Assembly: GCA_024681515.1 (NCBI GenBank)
Contig: JAILAR010000004.1
Location: 17,089-81,088, forward strand
Origin: Eubacterium sp.
Lineage (GTDB): Bacteria > Bacillota > Clostridia > Lachnospirales > Lachnospiraceae
Direction: 5' to 3'
Length of the DNA stretch: 64,000 nt
In this document: positions 16,648 to 26,288 of the stretch, in pieces
Layout: each line of letters begins with the position of its first letter
Position numbering within the stretch: the stretch's first letter is position 1
Notes under the pieces: model-generated
What the model was told of the DNA's origin: nothing
Seen by the model: the letters and a program-made list of their open reading frames with translations, nothing else
The model's database searches: none
Translations under genes and position numbers: made by a program

Positions 16648-17235
16648 ATGAAACTGCTTGAAGAACGGATCCGAACCGACGGCCGCATCTATCCGGGCAA
16701 CATCCTGAAGGTAGACGGCTTCCTGAATCATCAGATCGATGTTACGCTGATGGACAGGATCGGCGAGGCATTTTATAAAAAATACAAGGATTGTGGCATC
16801 ACCAAGGTCCTGACCATCGAAGCCTCCGGCATCGCCATCGCCTATGCTGCGGCGCGCTGCTTCGGTGTTCCTCTTCTCTTTGCAAAAAAATCCCAGAGTC
16901 TGAACCTGGGAAATGATCTCTATGTGGCAAAGGTCCACTCCTTTACCTACAAAAAGGATTATCAGGTCATTCTCTCGAAGCGGTATCTCTCTTCCGAGGA
17001 CCGGGTTCTGATCGTGGACGACTTTCTGGCCACAGGAAATGCCATGCTGGGCCTGACGGACCTCTGCAAGACGGCCGGTGCGTCCGTTGCCGGGATCGGC
17101 ATCTGCATCGAGAAGGCCTTCCAGAGCGGTGGAAAAGAGCTCCGCGACATGGGATTTTCCGTTACATCTCTGGCCATGATCGATCACATGACCGATGACG
17201 GAGATATCGTGTTCCGTCCGACCGAAGAACCATAA
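16648..17235 (+). CDS. xpt: Xanthine phosphoribosyltransferase
   Basis: Joins xanthine to PRPP to give XMP. The 195-residue length and start MKLLEERIRTDGRIYPGNILK match Xpt. The PRPP loop is VLIVDDFLATGNAMLGL; substrate-side segments are EASGIAIAYAAA and FAKKSQSLNLG. AAGGAG precedes the ATG. Second gene of a guaD-xpt-permease set; no purine riboswitch was found in front of guaD, xpt or the permease. Confidence 0.93.
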   Translation: MKLLEERIRTDGRIYPGNILKVDGFLNHQIDVTLMDRIGEAFYKKYKDCGITKVLTIEASGIAIAYAAARCFGVPLLFAKKSQSLNLGNDLYVAKVHSFTYKKDYQVILSKRYLSSEDRVLIVDDFLATGNAMLGLTDLCKTAGASVAGIGICIEKAFQSGGKELRDMGFSVTSLAMIDHMTDDGDIVFRPTEEP

Positions 17236-17283
17236 CCTCTCTCTCCCGGTCGAATCAATCGAATCAAACGGATCACTGATCAT

Positions 17284-17305
17284 AAATAATATGATCATAT
17301 TATTT
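17284..17305. promoter_or_regulatory. 22-bp perfect palindrome between xpt and the purine permease
   Basis: Core AATAATATGATCATATTATT at 17285-17304, extended by one pair to 22 bp, lies 87 bp before the permease start codon. Such an AT-rich palindrome could be an operator; no regulator can be named. Confidence 0.4.
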
Positions 17306-17391
17306 CCGATCGAGTCCACAAGGTGCTTATTTCCGAAATTTCAATGTGTGACAGACCGCGCATAACAGACATACGGGGAGGAAACTCAGAC

Positions 17392-18816
17392 ATGTCTGCA
17401 GAAAAGAAAAACCAACCCGATATCGCAAATATTTATCAGATCGACGGCCGCGTTCCCGTCGGCCGTGCGATCCCCTACGGACTTCAGCATGTGTTGGCCA
17501 TGTTCGTGGCGAATCTGACACCGATCACATTGCTGGCCGCCCTGGCTCAGCCCGCCATATCCGATGCGAACCTCGGCAAGCTGATCCAGGACGCCATGTT
17601 CATCGCCGGGATCGCCACACTGCTCCAGCTCTATCCGGTATGGAGGATCGGTTCCAGACTCCCCATCGTCATGGGCGTCAGTTTCACCTTTGTGTCCGTG
17701 CTGGGCGTTGTCGCCGCAAATTACGGCTACCCCGTCATGATCGGCGCCGTATTGGTGGGCGGTCTTTTTGAAGGCCTGTTGGGGCTTCTCATACGAAAGG
17801 TACTTCGATTTATACGTCCCATCGTTCCTGCCACGGTTGTCTGCGGAATCGGTCTGTCTCTCTTCTCCGTCGGTGTCCGTTCCTTCGGCGGCGGCTACAC
17901 AGAAGATTACGGATCTCCTGAGAATCTTCTCGTGGGAGGCGTAACACTCCTGGTCTGCCTGATCTGGATGACACAAACCCGTGGATATCTTCGTTCTCTT
18001 GCAGTTCTGGCCGGCCTGCTTGTAGGTTACTTCCTGGCCGCCTGCCTTGGCATGGTGGATTTCAGCAAGATCCTGGACGGCGGCATCGTTACGGTTCCGC
18101 ATTTCCTGATCTTTACACCGGAATTTCGGTTGGGCCCCATCCTGTCCGTCTGTGTCGTCTATCTGGTTTCTGCCACGGAAACCATCGGTGATACCTCCGC
18201 TCTTGCGGTCGGAGCTTTGGGCAGAAATGCCACCGAGAAGGAAATCTCCGGCGCACTGGCCGTTGACGGTTTTGCTTCTTCCGTGTCTGCGCTGTTCGGA
18301 TGTCCGCCCATCACCTCATTCTCGCAGAATGTCGGTCTGGTCTCCATGACGAAGGTCGTAAACCGTTTTACGATCATGACCGGAGCTGCGATCCTGGTAC
18401 TGGCCGGATTCTTCCCTCCCATCGGATATTTCTTTTCCACCGTTCCGCAGTGCGTTCTGGGCGGATGTACCATTCTGATGTTCGGACAGATCTTCGTATC
18501 CGGCGTCATCATGCTGTCCCGCTGCGGTTTCAGTCAGAAAAATATCACCATCGCCGCCCTCTCTCTGGCTCTTGGCGTCGGTACTACCGCCACCTCGGAA
18601 GCCGGGATCTGGGACAATGCTCCGGAGATCGTTCAGGATATCTTCCGCTCCAATGTGGTGGCTGTCGTCTTCGTGGTTGCACTTCTTCTGTCCTTCCTTT
18701 TGCCGGATAATATGGACAGCCCGACCAGGAACAAACGGCTGGTGAAGACGGATCCAAAAAACCTGCCGGAACAGCCAGAGAAAGAAGATTCTGATTCAAA
18801 CCAGGCAAAGCAATAA
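17392..18816 (+). CDS. pbuX: NCS2-family purine (probably xanthine) permease
   Basis: A 474-residue membrane protein of the nucleobase:cation symporter-2 family. It starts with YGLQHVLAMFVANLTP, a typical NCS2 entry, has the segment VSATETIGDTSALAVG and ends with 13-14 predicted helices and a charged tail. Placement after guaD and xpt suggests xanthine or guanine uptake; uric acid or uracil cannot be excluded from sequence alone. The start has GGGGAGG ten bases upstream; the frame is open further upstream without a site. Its stop lies 14 bp from that of the convergent MATE gene. Confidence 0.85.
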   Translation: MSAEKKNQPDIANIYQIDGRVPVGRAIPYGLQHVLAMFVANLTPITLLAALAQPAISDANLGKLIQDAMFIAGIATLLQLYPVWRIGSRLPIVMGVSFTFVSVLGVVAANYGYPVMIGAVLVGGLFEGLLGLLIRKVLRFIRPIVPATVVCGIGLSLFSVGVRSFGGGYTEDYGSPENLLVGGVTLLVCLIWMTQTRGYLRSLAVLAGLLVGYFLAACLGMVDFSKILDGGIVTVPHFLIFTPEFRLGPILSVCVVYLVSATETIGDTSALAVGALGRNATEKEISGALAVDGFASSVSALFGCPPITSFSQNVGLVSMTKVVNRFTIMTGAAILVLAGFFPPIGYFFSTVPQCVLGGCTILMFGQIFVSGVIMLSRCGFSQKNITIAALSLALGVGTTATSEAGIWDNAPEIVQDIFRSNVVAVVFVVALLLSFLLPDNMDSPTRNKRLVKTDPKNLPEQPEKEDSDSNQAKQ

Positions 18817-18830
18817 AGTAAACATACAAA

Positions 18831-20201
18831 TCATACCTCACGCATTTTCCTGAGTTCAGAGGCCGCCAGAGGAATTGCCAGGCAGATGGAACATACATCC
18901 GCAACCGCCTGTGCCATTTCCACACCCGTCAGCCCTAAGAAGATGGGGAGAACCAGGATCGCGGGAATGAAGAACAGTCCGTTCCTGGCGGATGCCGTAA
19001 CGGAAGCCTTTACACCCTTTCCGATGGACTGCAGCATCATGTTGATCATGACCGTAGTGGCCAAAAGCGGAAGCGTCGCAGCCTGATACCGAAGCGCTGC
19101 GCTTCCCACCTCCACCACCGCCGGTTCATCCCGGAAGATCCTTACGATATCCGGCGCGAACAGGATACACACGGCCGAAACCACCACCAGAAATACCGTT
19201 CCCCACCGAAGGCAGAACCAGAAGCCCTGACGCACCCGGTCTTTTTTCCCTGCTCCGTAATTGAACGAACATACCGGCTGATAACCCTGTCCGAACCCGA
19301 TCAGTGCCGAGGACAGCATCATGAGGACACGGGTCACGATGGACATGCCTGCGATAGCCGCCTCCTGTCCGTACTCTCCTGCAGCACGGTTCAGCAGGAC
19401 CGTGGCGATGGCTGCCATACCCTGCCGTACCAGAGACGGAAATCCCCCATTCAGCACCTGTCCGATGTAATACCCGTTGATATGGATGTTCCGGAAATGC
19501 AGCTTGATATTCTCTCCTCTGCGGCTTCCTGCCAGTAGTATGATAAAACTGAAAGCCTGTCCGGAAATGGTGGCCAGAGCCGCGCCCCGCACTCCCATAT
19601 CGAATCCAAGGATCAGAAGCGGATCCAGCCCCACATTGATCACCGCGCCTGCCAGGAGTCCTACCATGGCATACATGGCCGCTCCCTGGAAGCGGAGCTG
19701 GTTATTGATCACAAACTGACACATCATAAAAGGCGCACCGATCAGGATGATCCGGGCATACTGCATGGTGAGGTCCAGAGTTTCTTCCGTTACATCAGAG
19801 GAAGCCAGAAACTCCGTCAAAGGTCTGAGAAAGACCGTCCCCAGCGACAGTACCAGCAGCCCTGTCAGAAGCGCCAGGGCAAAGCCGGTGGAAGCCATTT
19901 CCGAGGCTTCCTTCTTCTTACCCGCGCCAAGCATCCGGGACAGGAAGTTGCCGGAACCATGTCCGAACATGAACCCCAACGCCTGGATCACCGCCATCAT
20001 CGGGAACACGATCCCGACTGCCGCCGTCGCCTGGGTCCCCTTGTCCGGGATCTGCGCCACGAAATACGTGTCTGCCATATTATAGAGACCGGTCACAAGC
20101 ATGCTGATGATCGTCGGAACCGCAAGCCGCATGATCAGCTTCGGAACCGGCGTTTCCGTCATCATGGTGTAACGATCCGATTTTTGAGTTGATTTAATCA
20201 T
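18831..20201 (-). CDS. MATE-family efflux transporter
   Basis: A 456-residue integral membrane protein with the two MATE halves (first helix region PKLIMRLAVPTIISMLVTGLY, then DTYFVAQIP) and 12 predicted helices. Likely a cation-coupled drug or metabolite exporter in the inner membrane. Unlike the copy at 2232 it has no C-terminal ATPase domain. I chose MIKSTQKSD as start; the upstream AAAGAGA is a weak site and the first longer methionine has none better. Stands alone between a palindromic repeat and the purine permease. Confidence 0.85.
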   Translation of the reverse strand: MIKSTQKSDRYTMMTETPVPKLIMRLAVPTIISMLVTGLYNMADTYFVAQIPDKGTQATAAVGIVFPMMAVIQALGFMFGHGSGNFLSRMLGAGKKKEASEMASTGFALALLTGLLVLSLGTVFLRPLTEFLASSDVTEETLDLTMQYARIILIGAPFMMCQFVINNQLRFQGAAMYAMVGLLAGAVINVGLDPLLILGFDMGVRGAALATISGQAFSFIILLAGSRRGENIKLHFRNIHINGYYIGQVLNGGFPSLVRQGMAAIATVLLNRAAGEYGQEAAIAGMSIVTRVLMMLSSALIGFGQGYQPVCSFNYGAGKKDRVRQGFWFCLRWGTVFLVVVSAVCILFAPDIVRIFRDEPAVVEVGSAALRYQAATLPLLATTVMINMMLQSIGKGVKASVTASARNGLFFIPAILVLPIFLGLTGVEMAQAVADVCSICLAIPLAASELRKMREV

Positions 20202-20229
20202 AACAGTCTCTTTGCCGATGATCGTCCGT

Positions 20230-20325
20230 AAAAAACATGTCATTCCGAGGCTGCCAGACCGAAGGATCCCTTCACGTTCCCCAGGATTCTTCGCACTCCG
20301 TGCTCAGAATGACATGTTGTTTTTT
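20230..20325. repeat. R4 palindromic repeat
   Basis: AAAAAACATGTCATTCCGAG at one end and GAATGACATGTTGTTTTTT at the other form a long hairpin enclosing AGACCGAAGGATCC and CAGGATTCTTCGCA. It may also terminate the HD-GYP gene on the minus strand. Confidence 0.7.
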
Positions 20326-20350
20326 ATCTGAAGTAATACCTCACCTCGCC

Positions 20351-21595
20351 TTATTCTTCCGTATCGACTAGGGACGCATAATAGCGGGCGCTTTCCTTGC
20401 GGACTTCTTCATCGCGGATGGTGAAGATATCATCGAAATTCTTCAGCATCAGTTCCACGATATAACCGGACACGGCACCCTTCTCGATGCTTTCGGCAAG
20501 GGCCTTCATTACGCCCTCTTTTTCCACACTCTGACGATACGCACGCGCCTCCCCCAGTGCGGAGAACATATCCGCTACTGCCAGGATCTGTGCCCCCATG
20601 GGAATATCCTTGGCACGGAGGCCGAAGGGATAACCATAGCCATTCAGTTTTTCATGGTGCAGAGCTGCCCAGCGTCCGATCTGCTCGAAGCCCGGAAGAT
20701 CCTTCAGCAGCAAATGAGTGTAATACGCATATTCCTTTACGACATTGAACTCTTCATCCGTCAGCTTATCACCCTTTTCCAGAATGTTCTTCGGAACCTT
20801 CAGCTTTCCGATATCATGAACATATCCGGCGATCAGCATCATCTTGCACTCATCCTCGGACATACCCATGATCTCTGCAAGTCGAACAGAAGAAACCGCC
20901 ACACCCACGGAATGAGCCGCCGTATAGGAACTGCGGAAATCGATCACACGGGACATAAAGCGCGCCAGCTGGATGGATTCATCCAGCGACAGATCCATAC
21001 CATCCGGAATGTAGGTCAGCACGACCTCCGGCTGATGCAGAAGATCCATCCAGATGAACTCGATTTTTGCCACACGCAGGAAACACTCAACCGCCCAGGT
21101 CTGAAGCTCCTTGCCCGCCTTATTTGAAATGGTCTCACAGATATCTTCCACCTGATTCAATGCCGCATCATCCTGACGAAGCAGTTTGGATACTCTCCTC
21201 GACAGATCGATGATCTCTGCAAACCGTGCCTCCTTGGAAAGCACCTCATATGCCGGATCCCCCTGCTGCTCTGCCTGTCCCGCCTGGAACATCCGCCGGA
21301 CAAACTGAAGCTGGTTCACATCACCGACAATATTAAGTCCGGCTGCGGACAGTTCCTGAAAACTGTATTCCTTACCCTCCGCAGGAACGGGAAGGATGAC
21401 GCTTCCGACATCATACATCAGCGCATCCCAAATGATCTCGATCCGATCTTCCTCCGGATAACCGAGTTCATTCGCCATCCGATAAGCCAGATACGCCGTC
21501 TGCTGCTGATGCTTCGGTGTTCCTTCTGCCAGCAGGTTCAGTGCATTTGCAAAGACCCCTGCGATCGCACGCTTGCTTGTAAACTTCTTCTCCAT
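20351..21595 (-). CDS. HD-GYP domain phosphodiesterase
   Basis: A 414-residue cytoplasmic protein. The C-terminal half holds the HD-GYP domain, with GYVHDIGKLKVP (HD at 260-261) and HHEKLNGYGYP (313-323), the motifs of cyclic-di-GMP hydrolases. An earlier AHSVGVAVSS adds a metal-binding histidine. The N-terminal 200 residues contain a second, degenerate HD-like region (HQQQTAYLAYRMANELGY) and no recognised sensor. Likely degrades c-di-GMP, in line with the EAL pseudogene at 29859. The start follows AGGGGGC; the longer frame has no ribosome site. Confidence 0.85.
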   Translation of the reverse strand: MEKKFTSKRAIAGVFANALNLLAEGTPKHQQQTAYLAYRMANELGYPEEDRIEIIWDALMYDVGSVILPVPAEGKEYSFQELSAAGLNIVGDVNQLQFVRRMFQAGQAEQQGDPAYEVLSKEARFAEIIDLSRRVSKLLRQDDAALNQVEDICETISNKAGKELQTWAVECFLRVAKIEFIWMDLLHQPEVVLTYIPDGMDLSLDESIQLARFMSRVIDFRSSYTAAHSVGVAVSSVRLAEIMGMSEDECKMMLIAGYVHDIGKLKVPKNILEKGDKLTDEEFNVVKEYAYYTHLLLKDLPGFEQIGRWAALHHEKLNGYGYPFGLRAKDIPMGAQILAVADMFSALGEARAYRQSVEKEGVMKALAESIEKGAVSGYIVELMLKNFDDIFTIRDEEVRKESARYYASLVDTEE

Positions 21596-21795
21596 CTTGC
21601 CCCCTATCCGATTCTTCCCCCTGCAGGACCCGAATGTCAGCACATAATAACAACGCCGATTATTCCTGATTATTCCGACCGGGAAAGACCGTTTCTTTAT
21701 CGTATAAAACCTCTGCATATCATTATACCAAAAAAAGAATGATATTACACGTTTTTTTTCATGGGATTTAGAGGATGTGCACAGTTCATTTTTCG

Positions 21796-21829
21796 AAAAG
21801 AAAGCGGCGCCGGGTTCCCCCGACGCCGC
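21796..21829 (-). terminator. Terminator after the giant wall-repeat protein
   Basis: GCGGCGTCGGG-GGAA-CCCGGCGCCGC followed by TTTCTTTTC on the minus strand, 27 nt after the stop. The other 200 bp up to the HD-GYP start hold nothing I can identify. Confidence 0.9.
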
Positions 21830-21856
21830 GATACTGTTTATTTGCTTCGTATAAAA

Positions 21857-24800
21857 CTATTTCCAGTAACCCTTGGCATTGAATTTGTAGGACTTTCCGT
21901 CGATCACAAGGGTTTCGTTCTTTGCATACCAGCCACTGGTATCACCGAACCACCAGCCGTTCTTGTCCTGGTGCCAGCTTCCCTTCGGCTTGTAGCTCCA
22001 AACCATGTCCTTGCCGATCCAGTAATAGCCCTTTACCCATTCATTTTTAGCCGCATAACCGTTCGCCTTGAAGTAATACCATTTGCCGTCGATCATCGCC
22101 CAGCACTTCTTCAGATACGTGCCATCCGGAAGCTGATACCAGTATCCCTTGGAATCCTTCTTCCACTTCGCCTTGCCCTTGCCGTCGTACGCACCGGTCT
22201 TGGTCAGGTAGTATCCGTCACGATAGCACTCGCTCTCCATGTAACCGTTCTTGCCGAAATAGTAGTCCTTGCTGTCGATCCTCTGCCAGCAGTTCTTTGC
22301 ACACCAGCCGGAGGTATCTGCGAACCAGGTACCCTTGGAATTGCTCTTCCAGGAACCCTTGTACTTATACGTCTGCGTACCGTCCTTATTGTACCATACG
22401 CCCTTCACCCATTCATTCTTGTACGGGTATACGACCTTCTTTGCCTTATATATGTTTTTCAGGGTTACCTCAGTTTCCTCATCCTCAGCAACCACCACTT
22501 CATCTGTCGCAAGGATCGACTTCGCCTCTACCAGGTCATAACCGGAAACTGCCACCGAATCCTCATCCTCGAACACCAGATATCCGCCCACCGGAAGGTT
22601 TTCAAATACGACCGGCGTGCCCGGCTTGATGGCGATCCAGATCTTATCTTCATTATCGATCACCGTACCGTCAAGGCCGTAGTAGGATTCATCGTCCAGA
22701 TTTGCCAGAGCGATCTTTACGTTCTTCGGCGTTGCGCCTTCTGCGAGCAGACTCACCTTGATGGATCCCTTTGCAAAGCCTTCTCCAGGTTCAAAATGAA
22801 TCTTTACCGTCGTATTAAGTGTATCCTCTCCGATCTTTTGACCCTGCTCGTCAAGATGGATCGCTTTAATGGTAACATCTGTGAGAAGCGTGAACACTCC
22901 GTCAAATTCCTTGTCCGGTTCCTTTGTGATCGTTACCTTGACACCGGAATCGGTATTTGCAAATTCAACAAAATCCGGTTCATCCACATTTTCAACACTG
23001 ACGCCGCTTACCGTAGATGTCATGGATCCGCCTTCATCCGCGATCGCCATACCGTTGATATAGAACTCCATCGCATCCGGTGTGTAGACTACATCCTGTC
23101 CGATCAGTGTTTCCATGGATACATCTTCGGAAGTATAGGCAGCTGCGAACGGGAAATCTACCCAGACAGTTACCTCATCCGAAAATCTTCTGTCTTCCAG
23201 TTTTTCATCCACTGCCTGTGCGCCGGTATACTTGATCGTATACAGACCCGGCCGGTCAAACCATACATCGTAAATGTTTCCGTCATTGTCCTGCCGCTCC
23301 ATATAGACCGCCGGAGCTTCACTGCCGTCTTCATACGTAATAACCAGATCCTCGATCTCCTCCGGATCTATGATCTGAACCAGCTGTCCGCTCGAATCTC
23401 TCCAGGCAAAGATCACCGAGATACCGCTGTTTGCAAAGACACCGTCCAGATGATCACGCATATCTTCATCCGCCATGAGGGTGTACGGATTCGGATATCC
23501 GATGGTGAAACCGTAACGCTCTTTCTCAAAGTACCAAAAATTCATGCGTTCGTCTTCGTTCCATACCTGATCTTCATATTCCCAGGTCTGGGTCTGCTGG
23601 TTGTAATGCTGATTCTTGACCGTTGTCTTAACGATCACATCGAATCCTACCCGGCAGTCATCAGCGATGACTACCTTCAGGACATGATCCGATACCTTTG
23701 TAATGGTCACGATCTCAGCTTCCTGATCTTCAAATCCATAAGGCAGTTCCACATCATAAGAAGTGATCGAACGTTCCATCTTATTCCACGAATCGATCTG
23801 ATCCGTAACCAGGATATAGTATTCCTTCTCGCTGTCTTCCGTAAACTGAACACTGTGTCTGTCGATCAGAGATTCGTCCGAAACCGTCGTACTGTCATAG
23901 ATACCCACCGTCGGATACGTAACATCGAAGATTACCGAGGTATTTACCGCCATACCGTCCGGTACTTCAATTCCGGAAACGTCCTTATCCAGCGTTATGG
24001 TATAATACCCTGTTCCGGGGAATCTCACTTCAAAAAGTCCTTCGATATCAAGCGGGATCTCTTCCTGACTTTGCTCATCCCAGCGGGTCGGAAGACCGAT
24101 CCAGTCCACCTTCACTTCCTTGCCTTCCGGATCATACAGATGCAGCTTGGAAATGTCCGTCAGCGCCAGCGGTGTTACGGTTCCGTCTGCGTCTTCCCAG
24201 CCAAACGCCATGGTGAGACTGTTCTTTGCATCGATCCCCAGCCAATGGAACACCTCCTCCGGGAATGTCGGGAGATCCTCCTCATGAGGTTCCGGCCATG
24301 CCACGCCGAGGCCAAAGGGTGTCGGCTCCCAGAAATCAAAATCGATCCAGTAATCATACTCCCATTCGTTGATCTTTTCCCATTCGGATTCATTCAGGCT
24401 GTATTCCTCAACCTTGATATATGCCCGAATGTTGAAATGATCCGTATAGCCATCGTCAACCGTGATCTTGTAATTTCCGCTTTCCAGCAATTCCACCAGC
24501 ACGTGGTCTCCCACGTCCGAAGAGCCCTCCAGCTGGAATCCGTCCAGAGTGTACTGACGCTTTATATTTCCGTCAATATTATCCTGTGAATTAATATAGA
24601 ACTCTCTCTGCTCAGCCGTATACTCGGCATGCGGGCCGATGAGTGTTTCCAGAGATATCTCTTCTGAAGAATAGAGAGATACATGCGGCATAACGGCATA
24701 GATCTTTACGCTGTCAGAGAAATATCCGTCATCCGGAATATTACCGAACGCTTCTCCGGAATTGAACTTTACCGTGTATACGCCCGGAGTATCAAATTTC

Positions 24801-25993
24801 AGATTAAAGGAGCCCTCTCCGATGCTTTCATCTTCCTGTTTCTCATCATTCCAGCGAGTGGTCTTCCAGATGCAGGGATATGTGACCTTCTGTCCCTTTT
24901 CATCATAGACCTCAAACTTGGACATGTCCTCATCTGCGATCGGGGTGATCTTCCCGTCCGCATCCTTCCAGCCGAAGGTAAAGGAATTATCCGCCTTGAT
25001 CTCATAATCATACAGAGATCCGGTCAGTCGGTCCGGATAAAATACCGGTCCATCATCTTCCCACGCAGTCCAGTCTACCAGCAAACCATACCGCTCCGGC
25101 GGATAACAGTCAAACCAGCGATCCTCACGGCGAGTACCGTTTTCTTCGTAGGTTTCCCCGTTATAATCATAGTCGACCATATCCATAACCGCCTGGAAAT
25201 TGAAGGGATAATCGATCTCTTTCGGAACGGTTATCTTATATACCGAACAGTTTTCAACATTCTCGACCTTCTCAACCTCAGCCGAATCCCTCACTCGTTC
25301 ATCGAAGAAGTTGACCTCTGCGATCTCGATCTCCGTCTTGTAGTTCTCTCCGTACCGATTCTCGGCGATCAGATAAAATGTTCCGCTTGTTCCATAGGAA
25401 ACCTGATTTCCGAGCAGATACTGCTCATCGGTGCTCGCACTTGAATAAACTGCCATGATCGGTTTTTCCACATGGATCGTTGCCTCTGTGAAAACGTCCT
25501 GATTCTGAGGAAATTCTTCATTCTTCAGAGACCCGGAATACGTCATCTTCAGATCTCCGCTCTTCGGGAAGAGGGCCTGATAAAAGCCGTCCCCTACGCG
25601 TTCTTCGATCCACTCATGCGTTTCTTCGTCATCATAGCCTTCCATGATCGGCTGGATGTTTGCATCCACTTCCTGATCATTCTCATCCGTGATGGTGATG
25701 TATGCAAGATCCTCATCCGTAAACGGTGTCACCGTACCGTCTGCATGCCGCCAGCCGATGGTGAACTCACCTCTGGATCTGGTCTCAAACCACATCTCAT
25801 TTACCATTACGTCCGTGTTCATTTCTCTCTGACCGTCACCGTTCCATTCAGGCCATCCCAGAATAAGGCCTCCTGCTTTCGGCCCCTCATCTACCGGGAA
25901 CTCCTCTGCCCGAACCGGGAAGCCCGACATCAGGCTGAAAAGCATCACAACGACTGTCAGAAGACTGATGTACCTGCGTCTTCGTTTACCCAT
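21857..25993 (-). CDS. Giant secreted protein with four tandem modules and C-terminal wall-binding repeats
   Basis: A 1378-residue protein. A signal peptide (positive start, helix, cleavage near PVRAEE at 27-31) is followed by about four related modules of roughly 250-280 residues, each with an FGW(K/E)DADGxxTP-like segment, an ExY(T)IK-like strand and YSS...SxETLIG. A short VTLKNIY region then leads to about 190 residues of glucan/choline-binding-like repeats such as DGKWYYFKANGYAAKNEWV. It is likely exported and held on the cell wall. The substrate of the modules is unknown. The start follows AGGAGG, which directly abuts R1 copy C. The 942-residue frame on the other strand is a shadow. Confidence 0.85.
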   Translation of the reverse strand: MGKRRRRYISLLTVVVMLFSLMSGFPVRAEEFPVDEGPKAGGLILGWPEWNGDGQREMNTDVMVNEMWFETRSRGEFTIGWRHADGTVTPFTDEDLAYITITDENDQEVDANIQPIMEGYDDEETHEWIEERVGDGFYQALFPKSGDLKMTYSGSLKNEEFPQNQDVFTEATIHVEKPIMAVYSSASTDEQYLLGNQVSYGTSGTFYLIAENRYGENYKTEIEIAEVNFFDERVRDSAEVEKVENVENCSVYKITVPKEIDYPFNFQAVMDMVDYDYNGETYEENGTRREDRWFDCYPPERYGLLVDWTAWEDDGPVFYPDRLTGSLYDYEIKADNSFTFGWKDADGKITPIADEDMSKFEVYDEKGQKVTYPCIWKTTRWNDEKQEDESIGEGSFNLKFDTPGVYTVKFNSGEAFGNIPDDGYFSDSVKIYAVMPHVSLYSSEEISLETLIGPHAEYTAEQREFYINSQDNIDGNIKRQYTLDGFQLEGSSDVGDHVLVELLESGNYKITVDDGYTDHFNIRAYIKVEEYSLNESEWEKINEWEYDYWIDFDFWEPTPFGLGVAWPEPHEEDLPTFPEEVFHWLGIDAKNSLTMAFGWEDADGTVTPLALTDISKLHLYDPEGKEVKVDWIGLPTRWDEQSQEEIPLDIEGLFEVRFPGTGYYTITLDKDVSGIEVPDGMAVNTSVIFDVTYPTVGIYDSTTVSDESLIDRHSVQFTEDSEKEYYILVTDQIDSWNKMERSITSYDVELPYGFEDQEAEIVTITKVSDHVLKVVIADDCRVGFDVIVKTTVKNQHYNQQTQTWEYEDQVWNEDERMNFWYFEKERYGFTIGYPNPYTLMADEDMRDHLDGVFANSGISVIFAWRDSSGQLVQIIDPEEIEDLVITYEDGSEAPAVYMERQDNDGNIYDVWFDRPGLYTIKYTGAQAVDEKLEDRRFSDEVTVWVDFPFAAAYTSEDVSMETLIGQDVVYTPDAMEFYINGMAIADEGGSMTSTVSGVSVENVDEPDFVEFANTDSGVKVTITKEPDKEFDGVFTLLTDVTIKAIHLDEQGQKIGEDTLNTTVKIHFEPGEGFAKGSIKVSLLAEGATPKNVKIALANLDDESYYGLDGTVIDNEDKIWIAIKPGTPVVFENLPVGGYLVFEDEDSVAVSGYDLVEAKSILATDEVVVAEDEETEVTLKNIYKAKKVVYPYKNEWVKGVWYNKDGTQTYKYKGSWKSNSKGTWFADTSGWCAKNCWQRIDSKDYYFGKNGYMESECYRDGYYLTKTGAYDGKGKAKWKKDSKGYWYQLPDGTYLKKCWAMIDGKWYYFKANGYAAKNEWVKGYYWIGKDMVWSYKPKGSWHQDKNGWWFGDTSGWYAKNETLVIDGKSYKFNAKGYWK

Positions 25994-26006
25994 TAATAAA
26001 ACCTCC

Positions 26007-26110
26007 TATTCCATACTGCGCGCCTAAAGCGCTCCGTGGATTATCATTTCGCACGTATTTGCATATAATTTGCTTTACATTCCCTGTTCGAGTACGTGCT
26101 CCATGATAAT
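26007..26110 (-). repeat. R1 repeat, copy C
   Basis: Near-complete R1: 5' arm ATTATCATGGAGCACG, then GTAAAGCAAAT, the inner arm ACGTGCGAAATGATAAT, the hairpin GCGCTTTAGGCGC, the tail CAGTATGGAATA and directly the ribosome site of the giant secreted protein. Confidence 0.8.
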
Positions 26111-26250
26111 CAGTCCATATACTCCCTTTCACGCAACTATCAAGATATTGTAAATTATACTACAATCCTGCCTTTTTTACAATGAAACCTGTAAACATTT
26201 TCATTTTGCATACAACGTTACACACGTGAATCCATACAGAAATTAACCAC

Positions 26251-26281
26251 AAAAAAATCGGCCGGAGACTGGCTCCGGCCG
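26251..26281 (-). terminator. Terminator after the ABC permease remnant
   Basis: CGGCCGGAG-CCAGT-CTCCGGCCG followed by ATTTTTTTG on the minus strand, just after the stop at 26289. Confidence 0.9.
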
Positions 26282-26288
26282 AAAGGAT

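Noticed and set aside
16009..17391. Purine riboswitch before guaD, xpt or the permease
   Set aside because: I looked for the conserved aptamer core and did not find it.
21761..24589. 942-codon plus-strand frame
   Set aside because: Lies wholly antisense to the giant secreted protein, which has a signal peptide, wall repeats and a strong ribosome site; the plus-strand translation has no domain.
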